Origin: Podaxis mareebaensis
Lineage: Eukaryota > Basidiomycota > Agaricomycetes > Agaricales > Agaricaceae
Reading direction: 5' to 3'
Assembly (NCBI GenBank): GCA_018524725.1
Contig: JAEUWP010000556.1
Coordinates: forward strand, 29,992 to 93,991
Length of the DNA stretch: 64,000 nucleotides
Shown here: in pieces, positions 1 through 10,568 of the stretch
Layout: every line of letters begins with the position of its first letter
How positions within the stretch are numbered: the stretch's first letter is position 1
Program-made: the position numbers and the translations under genes
The notes under the pieces: generated by a model
Told to the model about the DNA's origin: nothing
Databases searched by the model: none
The model's input: only the letters and a program-made list of their open reading frames with translations

Positions 1-713
1 CTCTTTGGGTTGTCCATTCAGTTAGAAATTGAATACTGATGAACTGCTGGCACGCTTGATAGTGCGAGCCGAGCATCAGATCCTAATGCAGTTATTCCTC
101 CGCCCATCAGGAGAAAAGACAGACCATCGAAGCCAAACGGGTTAACGAAACAAACATATTCGGTGACCGTCCACCTGCCAGGTACGAGTGAAATCAGGAA
201 GTGGCACGTTGTCGCATACTTCTCGGTATGTGGGTATTTTAGAATCATAACGTGCCCTGACAACTCCAACAGGGATCCGATTATTCACGGTTGCCGGTGA
301 TCGAGCATTACGACTATCTTCGGAATATTCGCGTGCCGAATGGCGTTTTCATTAGCAACAAGAACCTCTGTGGCAAGCCCGATCGACCTTCCTATGGGTC
401 CGACGACAGCGAGATTTACGACGATGCGCCGCCCGCGCTGGTCTACGCACACCGACCAGCAATCCCAACCAATCTTCCGCCCATGCCATCATTGCCCTCA
501 GGCCCCGTGCCTTATACCCTTCCTTCACCATACCCAGTTTCGAGGCTTCCATTGCCCCCAATTAACTCCTTGGATTCGCCCGCACAGGAACCAAGGAAGC
601 CTATTTTACCCGATCCGCGGAACAGCGTACAACAAAATGGTTCTGTTTCAGTCTATGCCCCTTTGTCATCTGAAGATCGCAAAGTGCTGGATAGTTTTCG
701 CGTTGTACTATAA
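1..713 (+). CDS. 3' end of an unknown multi-exon gene (truncated by window edge)
   Basis: Three exons splice into one frame: about 25-140, 182-225 and 273-713, with introns 141-181 and 226-272 that have GT..AG ends and keep phase. The visible C-terminal protein is about 200 residues. It begins with a helical-looking stretch containing ELLARLIVRAEHQ, then a short conserved-looking part (HYDYLRNIRVPNGVF), then a proline-rich tail, and ends at TAA 711-713. I do not recognise the family. The coherent splicing argues for a real gene whose 5' part lies left of the window; the exact left exon start (an AG at 23-24) is a guess. Confidence 0.45.
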
Positions 714-1300
714 TTCCAAACCCAATCTACCCCAGCAACCGCTGATTGTACTGTTAACCCATGGACATGACATACCATTAGAGCACTAGCCACTAGCAAT
801 ACACGTTCCTATCTTGCATCCACGAAAGCCACGAGGTCCTTAGGCATGTAGTCCGCGGCGGGTTTAGCTGAGCCAATTGAGGGGGAAAGAAGCAATTAGA
901 GTCACCGAGACTTAAGTCCGTGAATTATGGAAAGACCCATTCGTGATGTTCGCATCCAGGGTGGTATTGTCCTCGTTTAGATAATGGGCTCTGGTAGCTG
1001 CCCAGAACCAACTGTAAGTACCAGCATCATGTTGTGAAAGAAATGTCCGATGATGCCCCGAGGTATGTGCCAACAAACCCTCAGGAAGTTGCAAGAAGGT
1101 GGCAGCTGAAGTAGATCCTGGTCTAGATCGGCGACTTTTATAGAGGCAATGACACAATTGCCAGAACTGTAGCAACAGCTCGTGCTGCGGATATGGTTCA
1201 TGTCAACTTGGTCCCGAGCTGTGTGACTTGTGTCCTGTGTGTGACATGAGCATTTGTGATAACCCCAATCTGTACTCTTCAAATATCCATCAACCGCATA
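714..1300. other. Intergenic region between the left-edge gene and the DML1-like gene
   Basis: No open frame here looks coding. It should hold the terminator of the left-edge gene and the promoter of the next. I see no convincing TATA box. Confidence 0.4.
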
Positions 1301-3429
1301 ATGAGAGAAATACTCTACCTCCAAGCAGGAAACTATGCCAACTACGTTGGAACACATTTCTGGAACACGCAAGATGTATATCAAAGTACAAATTTGGATA
1401 TGGAGGACCAAATAGACGACGAGATCTCCTTCACACAACGACACAACCCAGATGTATTATCCTCACTTGCTTGTTTCCATCGGCGAACTTCATTCATTGA
1501 CATATAGCGTAGGGAACCAGTAACTTCTATCCGAGGGCTATCATATTCGACTGGAAAGGTGCGCAATTTATTCATCTACAAGTTGTGCAGTTCCTCATTT
1601 CCTCCAGAAAACTTTGGTACTTTGGCACAATCCAATGCACTCACGGGCATAGTCGAGACCCAATCTGAATCTTCCGATACAACCCTTCTTCCCTGGTATG
1701 TATTCCACGTGCCACTATCTGTATTTTTTAACGTAGTAACTTTTGTCAGGGATCAACCTATGGACGCATTCCGACAACCCCAAATCGCTAAAAGCAACTA
1801 TCACACCCACTTAGAGGAGAACTTATTAGATCATTCGCCAAAGGGAGAGCTTGTGCAGCCTGGAAATATCCGCTACTGGTCCGATTACAGTCATGTGTAT
1901 TACCTCCCTCGCAGCATCCAACGCATGTCAAGTTTCCCTTCTTGCGAAGCCTTTGAAGGAAATTGGAAGCAAAGCCAAGACCAGTTTTGGCGATATAATG
2001 AGGTAAATATGCCTCATGGACGGTTTCATTAAAGAAGATATTAACCTCGACGTGATCTAGGACAACGATCTGATGGACACGTCAGTTCGCTTGTTCCTTG
2101 AAGAGAGTGATAGTATCCAGGTTCATGTTTCAGGTAATTTTATGAGGGCAACGTCTGACGAAATGATAGGGGGTGCAACTCATCAACGATGTCTCTACAT
2201 TTGGAGGTTTTTCCGATGCTTTCCTTACACAACTAAGAGATGAATTCATGCAAGTCCCAACCCTTGCGTTCCCAATCTTGTCAACAGGTGCAATTCACGA
2301 GGTGGATATTGACAATGTGCGTTCGCTCCACCACCTCTCTGCAACGGAAATATCCACCAATCGTGATAGAATCAAGGTACACGGCGGGTCATTAACGAGG
2401 CACTTTATTTGCGTGGCATGTTGGAACACGCGACCTTATCCATACCCATCAAATCACCTCAAAACTGGCCAGAGAAAGCATGGTTGGTATCCCATAATAC
2501 CAAGGTGCGATCACCTCGTACTTCTGATTGAATGAGAATCACCATATGGCATCATTCAGTCAACTTATTTTTCGTCAAGCATCATTTCAGCCCATGTGGA
2601 AAGCGCGACTTTCTCCCTTCGGTTCGTATGTATATTGGATCTCTATTGGATGCTCGATTGACACTTACTTCGGCCGCCGCTCAGAACAAGGCATCCCCAG
2701 GGGACCATAGGTACTCTAGGGGCTCACCTTTCGACCGCCGGTGGTAATCCTCCCTTCGTCGAGATTAGTGGGGTAATACCGGTTGAGCAGAGTACAAACT
2801 TCGGTCATAGTCTGGTGAATTACACAACGTCAACTTTAGAACGAAGCCAGGCGTGTTTTCATCTCATATGGTCGCATCCTTCGAATCTGACTCAGTTTTG
2901 GCAGAAGTCCGTTTTGTATTCTGTCCGTGATATCATCCGAGGATTCGGATCCCTGGAGCGCCAGAAATACGAGAGTTGGATCGGCGAGACTGTCAGGCAG
3001 CTCAACCCAGAAACGTGAGAAGATTTCTAAAGACAAGGGCTCTTCTGAAAGCTTTCCTCCTGCAGAATACAAGCTTTCGGTTACCCTCTTACAAAACCTC
3101 TTCGAACAACCTTACCAGAACATGGTATGTCCTCCGACCCTCGGATCTTCTTATTTCTCATGATTGCCTCGTACCCGACCCAAGCCTCAGATGTCGTAAA
3201 TATACTTTCCCGACTATCTACGAGCAACGACCTGGCGCACATGTTCAAGAACTATGCTTCTTTCGTCGATGCTTCCATACGTCGTCGGACCGCTGGCATC
3301 ACATCCATGGGCATCGACCTCGATGATATGCGGGAACTTGCTAATGATTTATGGACTATACATGATGGTTATCCCGCCGGTGGTGATGATTCCGATTCAG
3401 GAGATATAGGGGGAAGTGATGGCGAATAG
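1301..3429 (+). CDS. DML1: DML1/Misato-like protein (tubulin-related mitochondrial inheritance factor)
   Basis: DML1/Misato proteins are tubulin/FtsZ-like factors needed for mitochondrial distribution and morphology. The start at 1301 gives MREILYLQAGNYANYVGTHF, the family's typical N-terminus. Exons by phase: 1301-1453, 1513-1558, 1608-1695, 1750-2002, 2061-2120, 2170-2316, 2370-2504, 2560-2625 and 2701-about 2900; a last exon runs from about 3066 to TAG 3427-3429. Diagnostic stretches are YPRAIIFDWKENFGTL, IRYWSDYSHVYYLPRSI, GGFSDAFLTQLRDEF and VINEALYLRGML. The donor at 2120 is weak, and the junction between about 2850 and 3066 is unresolved because the 2701 frame meets TGA near 3016 and resumes in the same frame after 3066. 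The C-terminus is acidic and Gly/Asp-rich. The family assignment is firm; the full exon chain is less so. Confidence 0.85.
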
Positions 3430-4166
3430 TTGTTCTGGTCAATTTTGACTCGGGTTTCTCGTGCGTCTATTTGACCCCGGCATCAGGGCCGTGCCTCTGC
3501 CGGTACAACCTGCTATGTACAAAAGACTTGGTCCATCTTCGGTTGAATCTAGCACTGCACGAAGAACCCCGCTTATGTCGCTTATCTTCTTACTGCAGCC
3601 GGTACGACAATATCACGAGTGTTCGGATAAACGATCCACAGGATCCCCGTAGTCGACGGTCTTTGATAGCTGAGTGCCATGTGGCATACTCTCATATATA
3701 GCTTGTCCGACACTAAACAACACTTGGAGTCAAATTTAGCGAGAGCACATACTGGTAACATTATGAATTCCCAGTCCTACCTATTGTGACCGATCTCCAC
3801 TGAGCTCGTATGACTTGTAACAAAAGCGTGACTTTGCGTCTTCCCATGAGGGAGACATCAAAGTGAGCCCAACCACTGTTGATGGTCTTGCATGGAAACA
3901 TTCGAACCGGACCGGTGAACCCTGTATCAAACCCAGACTGATGCTGCACGGACAATAGAGTCAGAAGGCCAAGTGAAGATGTAAGCGTGGTTAGAGCAAA
4001 AATCCTCCCAGCGCATACAATTGCGTTCTGCAAGTCTCCGCCAATTTCCAGGTGTGAATTCCGCAGCTCTGTGATCGCTATCAACGCGTGAGGCGCTTAA
4101 CTAACCTAGGGTCTCACAATCGCCACCACACCTAGGCTTACGCTTGTATCATACCATCTAGCGATC
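3430..4166. other. Intergenic region
   Basis: Only short frames without splice-linked partners occur here. A 107-codon minus-strand frame at 3761-4084 has no recognisable motif and is probably chance. I see nothing else. Confidence 0.4.
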
Positions 4167-5762
4167 ATGCCAAGTGACAATCAAGGCCGAGAAAAGGACC
4201 AGTGTTTGATCAAAATTGTGGACTTTGGAGCGTTTTTAGATGGGAGCGATAAGCAATCTGTCGCGGACGCACTCTTGGAATCGTTCAAGACGACGGGGTT
4301 CGTTTATCTCATTAATCATGGCCTTAGTCAAGAAAAGATCAATAGAATGTTTGATCTGGTACGCCAGAGTAATAATATAGTACTTGGACCAGATTCGGCT
4401 GACGCTCTGCGCCCGAAGTCCAAGAGGTTCTTTGCGCTGCCTCACGCACAAAAGATGATGGCACCACACCCACCCTCTGGCACCCATCATAGAGGTACTC
4501 ATCGTTTGAATGAGGTTATTATTATCACTCGACAATAGACTCAGGCTACTCTGCACCCGGAGCGGAAAAAGTCGTCCAACATGTTTACGATCGCGCTGGC
4601 ATTTCAGAAGCACGCAAGCGGGCAGACGTCAGGGAGTCATTTGAAGTTGGGAGAGAAAGTGATGAGCTTATGCCAAATATCTGGATTCCAGAAGAGATCT
4701 TACCGGGGTTTAGGGAAGGATGCCTTCAATTCTTTTGGGTGCGATTGTGATGTTACATTTTATCAATCTAACATTTGTCGCAGGATTGTTTCGAAGTTGA
4801 GAAGAATATACTTCGGGCTCTCGCATTGGGCTTCAAACTCCCGGAGGAGTATTTTCTGGGATTCCATGCGAAACCTGATAACCAACTACGACTGTCACAC
4901 TATCCAAGGTTTGCTCTGGCAACAAAAAGTTTCTATTGACAATATTCACCTATGGACAGCGTGCCTACGAGTGCATTGTTAAATGACGAGTTATCTCGTA
5001 TTGACGCACATTCCGATTTCGGCTCAATGACTGTAAGACGTTTTACTTTCATACCTGATGATGCAATCTTCACCGACACACCATCGGGTTCTCGAATCTC
5101 CAACCAAAATAGCTCCTCTTGCAGGACGACATTGGGGGGTTGGAGGTGCAGGATCCGCACTCCGGGGAGTTTACTGTGAGTATAAATACAACCAAAAACA
5201 AGACACACTTCTTACTCGTTTCTCTCTGAAGCCCGTTCGTCCGGTTCCTGGATCATTGCTCCTGAATGCTGGAGATTTTCTAATGAGATGTATGGCAGTC
5301 AGACGGTCACACATGACACAAATATGGTCACTGACTCTTGTGTTCCTCCTGCATAGGGTCGAACGACACAATCAAAAGCACGATACACCGTGTGCGAGCT
5401 CCACCCTCCATCGATACTGATACCGTGCCCGACAGGTATTCCATTCCATATGTAAGTCCCATCGAAGCTTAAGCACTTTCATTGACTCAAAAATGTCGTG
5501 CCACAAGTTCTGCAGCGCAGTAAGTAGTGGGATTCCATTCTCTCCTTGACAGTACCCATTCGTTTAAAATAACCCCTTCGAAGGACTTTGAAACGGTCGT
5601 GGACTGCATTCCGAACACTTGGAGCGCTGACAACCCGAAAAAGTACGAACCGATTTCGGTGAGTCGCGCATTATTACTGTGAATTTGCTCCTCCGTTCCT
5701 TATAAAGGGTCGATAAGGCGAAAGAGTACATTATGCGGAGGCTGGCAGCAAGCTACTACTAG
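4167..5762 (+). CDS. 2-oxoglutarate/Fe(II)-dependent oxygenase, isopenicillin N synthase-like
   Basis: A soluble non-haem iron oxygenase, probably of secondary or small-molecule metabolism; the substrate cannot be told from sequence. My model has eleven exons (4167-4358, 4419-4494, 4539-4738, 4784-4908, 4960-5032, 5113-5175, 5232-5289, 5357-5451, 5508-5519, 5584-5658, 5718-5762) and encodes about 337 aa, normal for the family. The N-terminal DIOX_N part contains KTTGFVYLINHGL. The iron ligands are visible: HxD in AHSDFGSMT and the distal His in STIHRVRAP. The 2-oxoglutarate-binding RxS is in DRYSIPYF. The 12-nt exon 9 is the weakest piece; without it the frame breaks. Neighbours do not suggest a biosynthetic cluster. 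Confidence 0.88.
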
Positions 5763-6252
5763 GAACAATGCGAAATCATTTCATATCGGACATTAAGGGC
5801 TTGAGCGCCATCCAAGTGGTATTTTTGCTGTTTACCACCGCAGATATCTGTACTATATATATGAATCCTCCTTCTCCGGCACGATTCTCATCAACGCGCA
5901 TGATGACACGCCACATCACCAGGACTGACAGCGCTCTTAGATGTCCGGAGGCTATCCCTCTATTGTCAATTGTGCCAATAAGAATATCTTCTGGTTTCTT
6001 GTCGGACGCTTCCTGTACTTGCAGAGATCAGTAGGTAAGAGAAAAAGGTAGAGGCTACTTGGGGGGGACGACCTCCCGTCCGCGTTGTGTAGTTCATTTG
6101 GTTCATCTTATTGATGGCGGAGATAACGGCGCACAGGTGTAACTTAAAGGTGTCAATCAACGACCGGGCACTTTTACATAGTGTGGCCGTGGAAAGTCTC
6201 TTGTCTCTGCTTCTTAAATAGTGTAGAGCGCCTATCCATCAAGTTCCCTCCC
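5763..6252. other. Intergenic region
   Basis: Short frames only, none linked by splice sites to a neighbouring gene. Presumably holds the promoter of the DUF6533 gene that follows. Confidence 0.4.
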
Positions 6253-7771
6253 ATGGAAGCCAAAGACTCAGGACCTGACATTCTACAGGCGAGAATCCAT
6301 TCCGCGAGCCTCATTCAATATGTGAAGGTGAGTTCTAACATTCGCCTGACCCACAACTTCCTACCACCTCAACTTTCTTCCTCATCTCTCGCTTTTAGTA
6401 TGCAAATGGTATGTCCTCGCCGTTAATGCGAGAGTCTAGCTGAGTATATACTTGCAATTGCGAGCTGTGCGATTCTTGTCTGGGAATATCTTCAGACAAT
6501 ACAACTCGAGGTGAACAGCAATGTATCATGTCGGGAGATAAACTAAGGCTCCTCATTGTTCTCTGTTCGCAGATCTCGCTTGTTTGGCCTACAAGGACGA
6601 ATGTGATGAAGATTCTATACTTTGTTGCCCGTTATCCCACATTCTTTGATACAGCTCTCCAACTTTACAGTATGCATATGTTTCTCATCAGGAACGTTAT
6701 CCCTTTGACCCCAGTTCCAATTTAGCGTCATCGGCGAAGCATTTAACGCCGTCGGTAAGTACTGAAGCCTCCGAACGATGATGCGATTTCGGCTTTTGCT
6801 TTAATGCTGATATTTACCAGACATGCCACACCATACACTCAATTTCAGCTTGTGAGTCGTTAGCGTTTACAGCAACACCTTTACTCGGCATTCTCAAGGT
6901 TTTTGTCAGGGTCCACTGTCATCGGAATCGGGACCGCTGAAAGTAAGTCTAGGGTCTCTAAAGGTCTCACAGCATGGATAGCTCAGTCACTGTAGCCATC
7001 TTATGCTTTCGTACGTATGCCTCATGGAGAGCAAGTCGAAAAATGATGATTTTCCTTGTTGTAATGATGGTGGTATGTCCTACGTCGTAGCCCAAGAAGA
7101 AGTTAAAAACTAAACTCTCGATCGTAGTCTTTCCATATTGTTGCAATTACGATTATGGAGGTCTTTCTCAAATCGTTGAAGTGTGCGTTCATGATCCGTC
7201 CTCATTCGGTTCTTGCGCCAATATTAGATTATCTCTAATCGATTGCAGTTGGACAACTACCATTACCAGAAGTCATGAATGGCTGTTATGCGACGAAAGG
7301 GAGTAGTATCCTATTTGCTGACATGGCACTCGTTATGCTCGGTGATTTGAGTAAGTGTCTTCCTTCTTCCTTCTTTCCATATCAATAATAACTCCAGTAG
7401 TTTTAATGTGCTTAACGCTGTGGGTGGGGTTGAAGCGATACCGGAACATGAACAACCCCCTATTGAGGGTCATATTTCGGGACGGCGCTTTATACTTCAT
7501 TTGTTTATTCAGGGAGCCCAGTTTGCCCGCCATTTGCATCAGAGATTATTGTCTCATGAAGCTATCAGTCATCGGAGCTGGAAATGTCATCGCCCTGACA
7601 GTGGGACCTGTGGAATTGGTCGACCCCTTGAACACGTATGTACAGTCTCGAGTATCCATCGATATATACTCCTTGACTCCTGCACCTAGCTTTCAACGCA
7701 TTATGCAGAGCGTTCTTTCATGTCGAGTCGTGCTCACATACGACAGGCTGCTATCACAGAGGAGTTCATAA
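6253..7771 (+). CDS. DUF6533-type seven-transmembrane protein, copy 1
   Basis: An integral membrane protein of a family common in Agaricomycetes, with an N-terminal DUF6533 segment followed by seven predicted helices; function unknown. ATG 6253 opens a cytosolic N-terminus ending LIQYVK. The next pieces read ILVWEYLQTIQLEISLVWP, NVMKILYFVARYPTFFDT, TYASWRASRKMMIFLVV, GSSILFADMALVMLGDL and PLLRVIFRDGALYFICLF. The last exon ends at TAA 7769-7771. About ten short introns are needed. The tiny exon around 6400-6415 is uncertain: frame is kept only by a weak GTCCTC donor. The same order of segments is found in the minus-strand gene at 12992-14565, so the two are paralogues. A G-protein-coupled role is conceivable but unsupported. 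Confidence 0.75.
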
Positions 7772-7907
7772 CCTTTTCACATGTGCTGGAGGATTAATAG
7801 CTACGGGGAACGGTAGCAAATGCAACTACTAGTTTAGCTGTAGTTAAACTATATGCAAGCACTATTAGAAGATATATCCGGCTGGGTGGGTTGATAAAGC
7901 TCACCTT

Positions 7908-8156
7908 CTACCAGAACCTGAAGCGACAAGACAGTGCTGCGCCGGGCCGCAAGTCTGAGGTATCGTAGACTGGTGCATACTCCATAGTGCAAATCGAATG
8001 ACCGCATGTTGGTACGCAGTGCGCAATATCGCGCTGGCATCTGTTCGAGTATTCCTTATAACAGCCTGTCGGGTCTCTGCCCTCGATGACCCTGGCGTTG
8101 CAAGCCGCTACCGACAGGAAGAGGAGTGTCGCAATTGTAGATACAATGTTCTTCAT
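7908..8156 (-). CDS. Small cysteine-rich secreted protein
   Basis: An 82-residue protein starting at the ATG whose first base is 8156. It opens with a signal peptide (MKNIVSTIATLLFLSVAACN), and the rest has six cysteines in about 55 residues (segments GCYKEY, NRCQRD, AHC, PTCGHSIC, LSC), consistent with three disulfides. An upstream in-frame extension to 8210 would bury the signal peptide, so I prefer the internal start. A GTGAGC just past the TAG stop could be a donor if the true gene splices before the stop. No family recognised. It resembles small secreted proteins of plant-associated and wood-decay fungi in size and design only. Confidence 0.6.
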   Translation of the reverse strand: MKNIVSTIATLLFLSVAACNARVIEGRDPTGCYKEYSNRCQRDIAHCVPTCGHSICTMEYAPVYDTSDLRPGAALSCRFRFW

Positions 8157-8403
8157 AGCCTGGTTTGACCATGAGGGTGAGTTACGATCCCTTACCGCTA
8201 AGAGACGCACTTACACTGGGAGAATAAGAGAGAAAAGGAAAGGAAGAGAGGATAATGGTGTGTGAAAACAACACGTAGTAGTTATAGTGCTCTAACCCCG
8301 AGCAGCAATGGACCAAACTCAACACATGCAATCGACTGCGGCGCAGAATCCCGTTTACATACCATTTACATAAGTCGCGCGACAAATACGGCAAATGCAA
8401 GGC

Positions 8404-8408
8404 AAAAA
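8404..8408 (-). terminator. RNA polymerase III terminator of tRNA-Lys
   Basis: On the minus strand five T residues follow the tRNA 3' end by six bases, the usual Pol III stop signal. Confidence 0.75.
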
Positions 8409-8413
8409 GGACT

Positions 8414-8504
8414 AGCCCACCGCGAGGGTCGAACTCGCAGCCTTCAGATTTCATTCCCGCCCGGAATAAGAGTCTGACGCTCTATCCGATTGAGCTAGGC
8501 GGGC
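8414..8504 (-). tRNA. tRNA-Lys (anticodon CTT) with a 17-nt intron
   Basis: Minus strand. The acceptor stem GCCCGCC (8504-8498) pairs with GGTGGGC (8421-8415), with one G-T pair. The D arm is GCTC..GAGC and the anticodon stem is TCAGA/TCTGA. The anticodon is CTT (8470-8468). The T arm is GCGAG TTCGACC CTCGC. The loop is split after position 37 by about 17 nt (8466-8450), where nuclear tRNA introns sit. Internal A and B boxes are intact. One oddity: the base after the acceptor stem (discriminator) reads T, unusual for lysine tRNA. Confidence 0.9.
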
Positions 8505-8678
8505 ACGAAAAGATGGGTAAAAATAATATTGATGTGAGTCTTTTCCCTCTATTAGACCTACGTGTGAATGCCCGGTTCGGCGTTCGCACAAATGGCCGAG
8601 GCCGAGGTAAGATATTTATGTGTCTGGAAAGAGAGAACTTGTTTGATACGTGTGCTATTGCTGACGTCCAGCGCAATA

Positions 8679-10403
8679 ATGACTTCAAGCCATCCCCCAA
8701 TCCCTCTGAAGCCATTGAAGCCCTTCACATGCCGGTCCCTCCTTCCGATTTATCCTCCGCCTGATCCGCTGATCTACCCCTCTTTGCCTTCACCATCTCG
8801 CAAGCCTGCATTCGATGCCCCATTCAGACTTTCCACACACATCATACCTGCGGCGCACCTCCGCCGTGGGCCTCGCATACCCATCCCGAATCTTCCTTCT
8901 GCCGACGCTTCAAGCGAAGAGCAATTGAAAGTGCTTGTTAAACTTAGTGAACGCCTTTACAACAATGCAAGGGACCCAATGATCAAGAATGACAAACACG
9001 AGAATGTGCTTTGGAATGTTCTTAACCGCTATGTTAAAGAGGGATTGAAGAGTTCGAATTCGACAGGGATCACGCTGCTGTTCGCGCCAGCGAATGGCTG
9101 TCCTAAGGAGGTATCTCAATCCGTTTTGCTCGAGGTTGGAACGTGCAGCTGATTCAAGTACTTTGACCCAGATCTTGGAACCTGTCCTTGGCCGGATTTT
9201 CTCCTCGCGTGTTGTTAGCATAATCGACGAAGTATGGACGTGGGAAAGCGTTCAACACGGCGACGCGGGACTTCTGAATGCCGAAGCGCTCACTGGGTTC
9301 TGTCCGCACTTCCTTCACCCTTGACTAAAACTCTTCACTGAAGTAAACTTTTCCAGTCGATTGGAGTGACAACGCCCGAGACCTGCTCAATTTCTTCCTC
9401 CATTTCCTGCCTTCCCATGCATTGAATCAGACTCTTCCGGTCCACCTCCCTCGCGTTTCAGCGGAAGAGACCCAGGAACGCGTCTTCTCGGGTTTCAAGC
9501 ACCGCACGTTGATTTTCATTGGTCATTCCTTCAGCGGCACTGCAATGTACGTCCAACGGCTTATCCACTTTGACCCGTTTGGTCCGTTCAACTCACTGGG
9601 CGCCAAGGGCTCTTGGAGCAGTTGATTATCCAAGGCTTTTCTCCTCCCTCATTCTCGTTGACCCTGTCATGATGAACCCCGGATTGTCCGAAGAAGGTTT
9701 GGCAGTTGCCAGCAAGTGGGGCGCCAAGGCTATTGGCAATACGCTTGCACGTAAAGATACATGGCAATCTAAGTACGTTCCCACAACTTGTCCTAAATCT
9801 TCTCCCATATCTACGGACGATCACAGAGAAGAAGCCTACGCCGAATTCTGTTCCTCCCCGTTCTACCAAACCTGGGATCCTGAAGTGCTCAAGCTCTACG
9901 CCATCCATGGGCTATACAATACAACCGTCACCACGCCTATTGGTGCCCACCAACGGGTAGCCAAACTCAAACTCGCAAGTTTCCATGAAGCGCTCGTCTT
10001 TGCAGGAGGAGACGTTCCGCTTGAGGCATTCTCGCGCTTGCCGGAATTGGATGAACGTGTTAAGTTGCATTGGATCATGTCTGGAGCGAAAGGTGCGCCC
10101 GAGTTTGGACCGCCTGGATCTCAGCGGGAGAGGGTTTGGGTGAGACCAAAGAATGCGTCGAACACAAGGATCAATAAGGCTGGTCACTTGGTGCGTTGTA
10201 TTGCGGACTTCGAAGAAAAATTATCGGCTGACTCATTTCGGACAGGTTCCTCAGGAGAGGGCGCATGAATTTGGTGAGCCTTGTGCTTCCTTTCGAGATC
10301 AAAGGCTAACAGCTTTTGTGGCCTCACAGCTCAGGAAATCATTCAATTCTTGGAGCGCCATTATATTTCAAGTCAGCCTCAGACTCTGCGTTCCAGCCTT
10401 TGA
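8679..10403 (+). CDS. Alpha/beta-hydrolase fold protein
   Basis: Likely a soluble serine hydrolase (esterase or lipase-like). Exons: 8679-9110, 9172-9301, 9357-9546, 9608-9772, 9827-10190, 10246-10273, 10330-10403, all phase-consistent. The nucleophile elbow is GHSFSG (around 9520-9540), preceded by the beta strand RTLIFI. The strand after it reads SSLILVDPV. The catalytic His is probably in NKAGHLVPQERAHEF near the C-terminus. The acid residue cannot be fixed by eye. An N-terminal proline-rich stretch of about 70 residues precedes the fold. The arrangement resembles fungal peroxisomal LPX1-like or other AB-hydrolase-1 proteins, but no peroxisome signal (SKL type) is at the end. The 9302 donor (GTCCGC) is weak. 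Confidence 0.85.
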
Positions 10404-10568
10404 CAGGAGGTTCCTATGATTAAACTAACAAAGATACATCCCTACAGTAGGTTAACTCACTTTAAACAGGATTACAGAACAGTTGAATATGATGCGAAGT
10501 AACAAGATGTCCGCTTTCTCTCAACCTCTCAATGACCGAACAAGGGAGCATGGTCAATGTCTTCGTGT

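Noticed and set aside
2370..2400. A 23-nt intron in the DML1-like gene
   Set aside because: An ordinary 53-nt intron (2317-2369) gives better sequence continuity (NQGTRRVINEAL).
9547..9607. Read-through of the hydrolase exon after GTAM
   Set aside because: The frame without splicing ends in a stop soon after; the 61-nt intron yields GTAMALGAVDYPRLF, which fits the fold.
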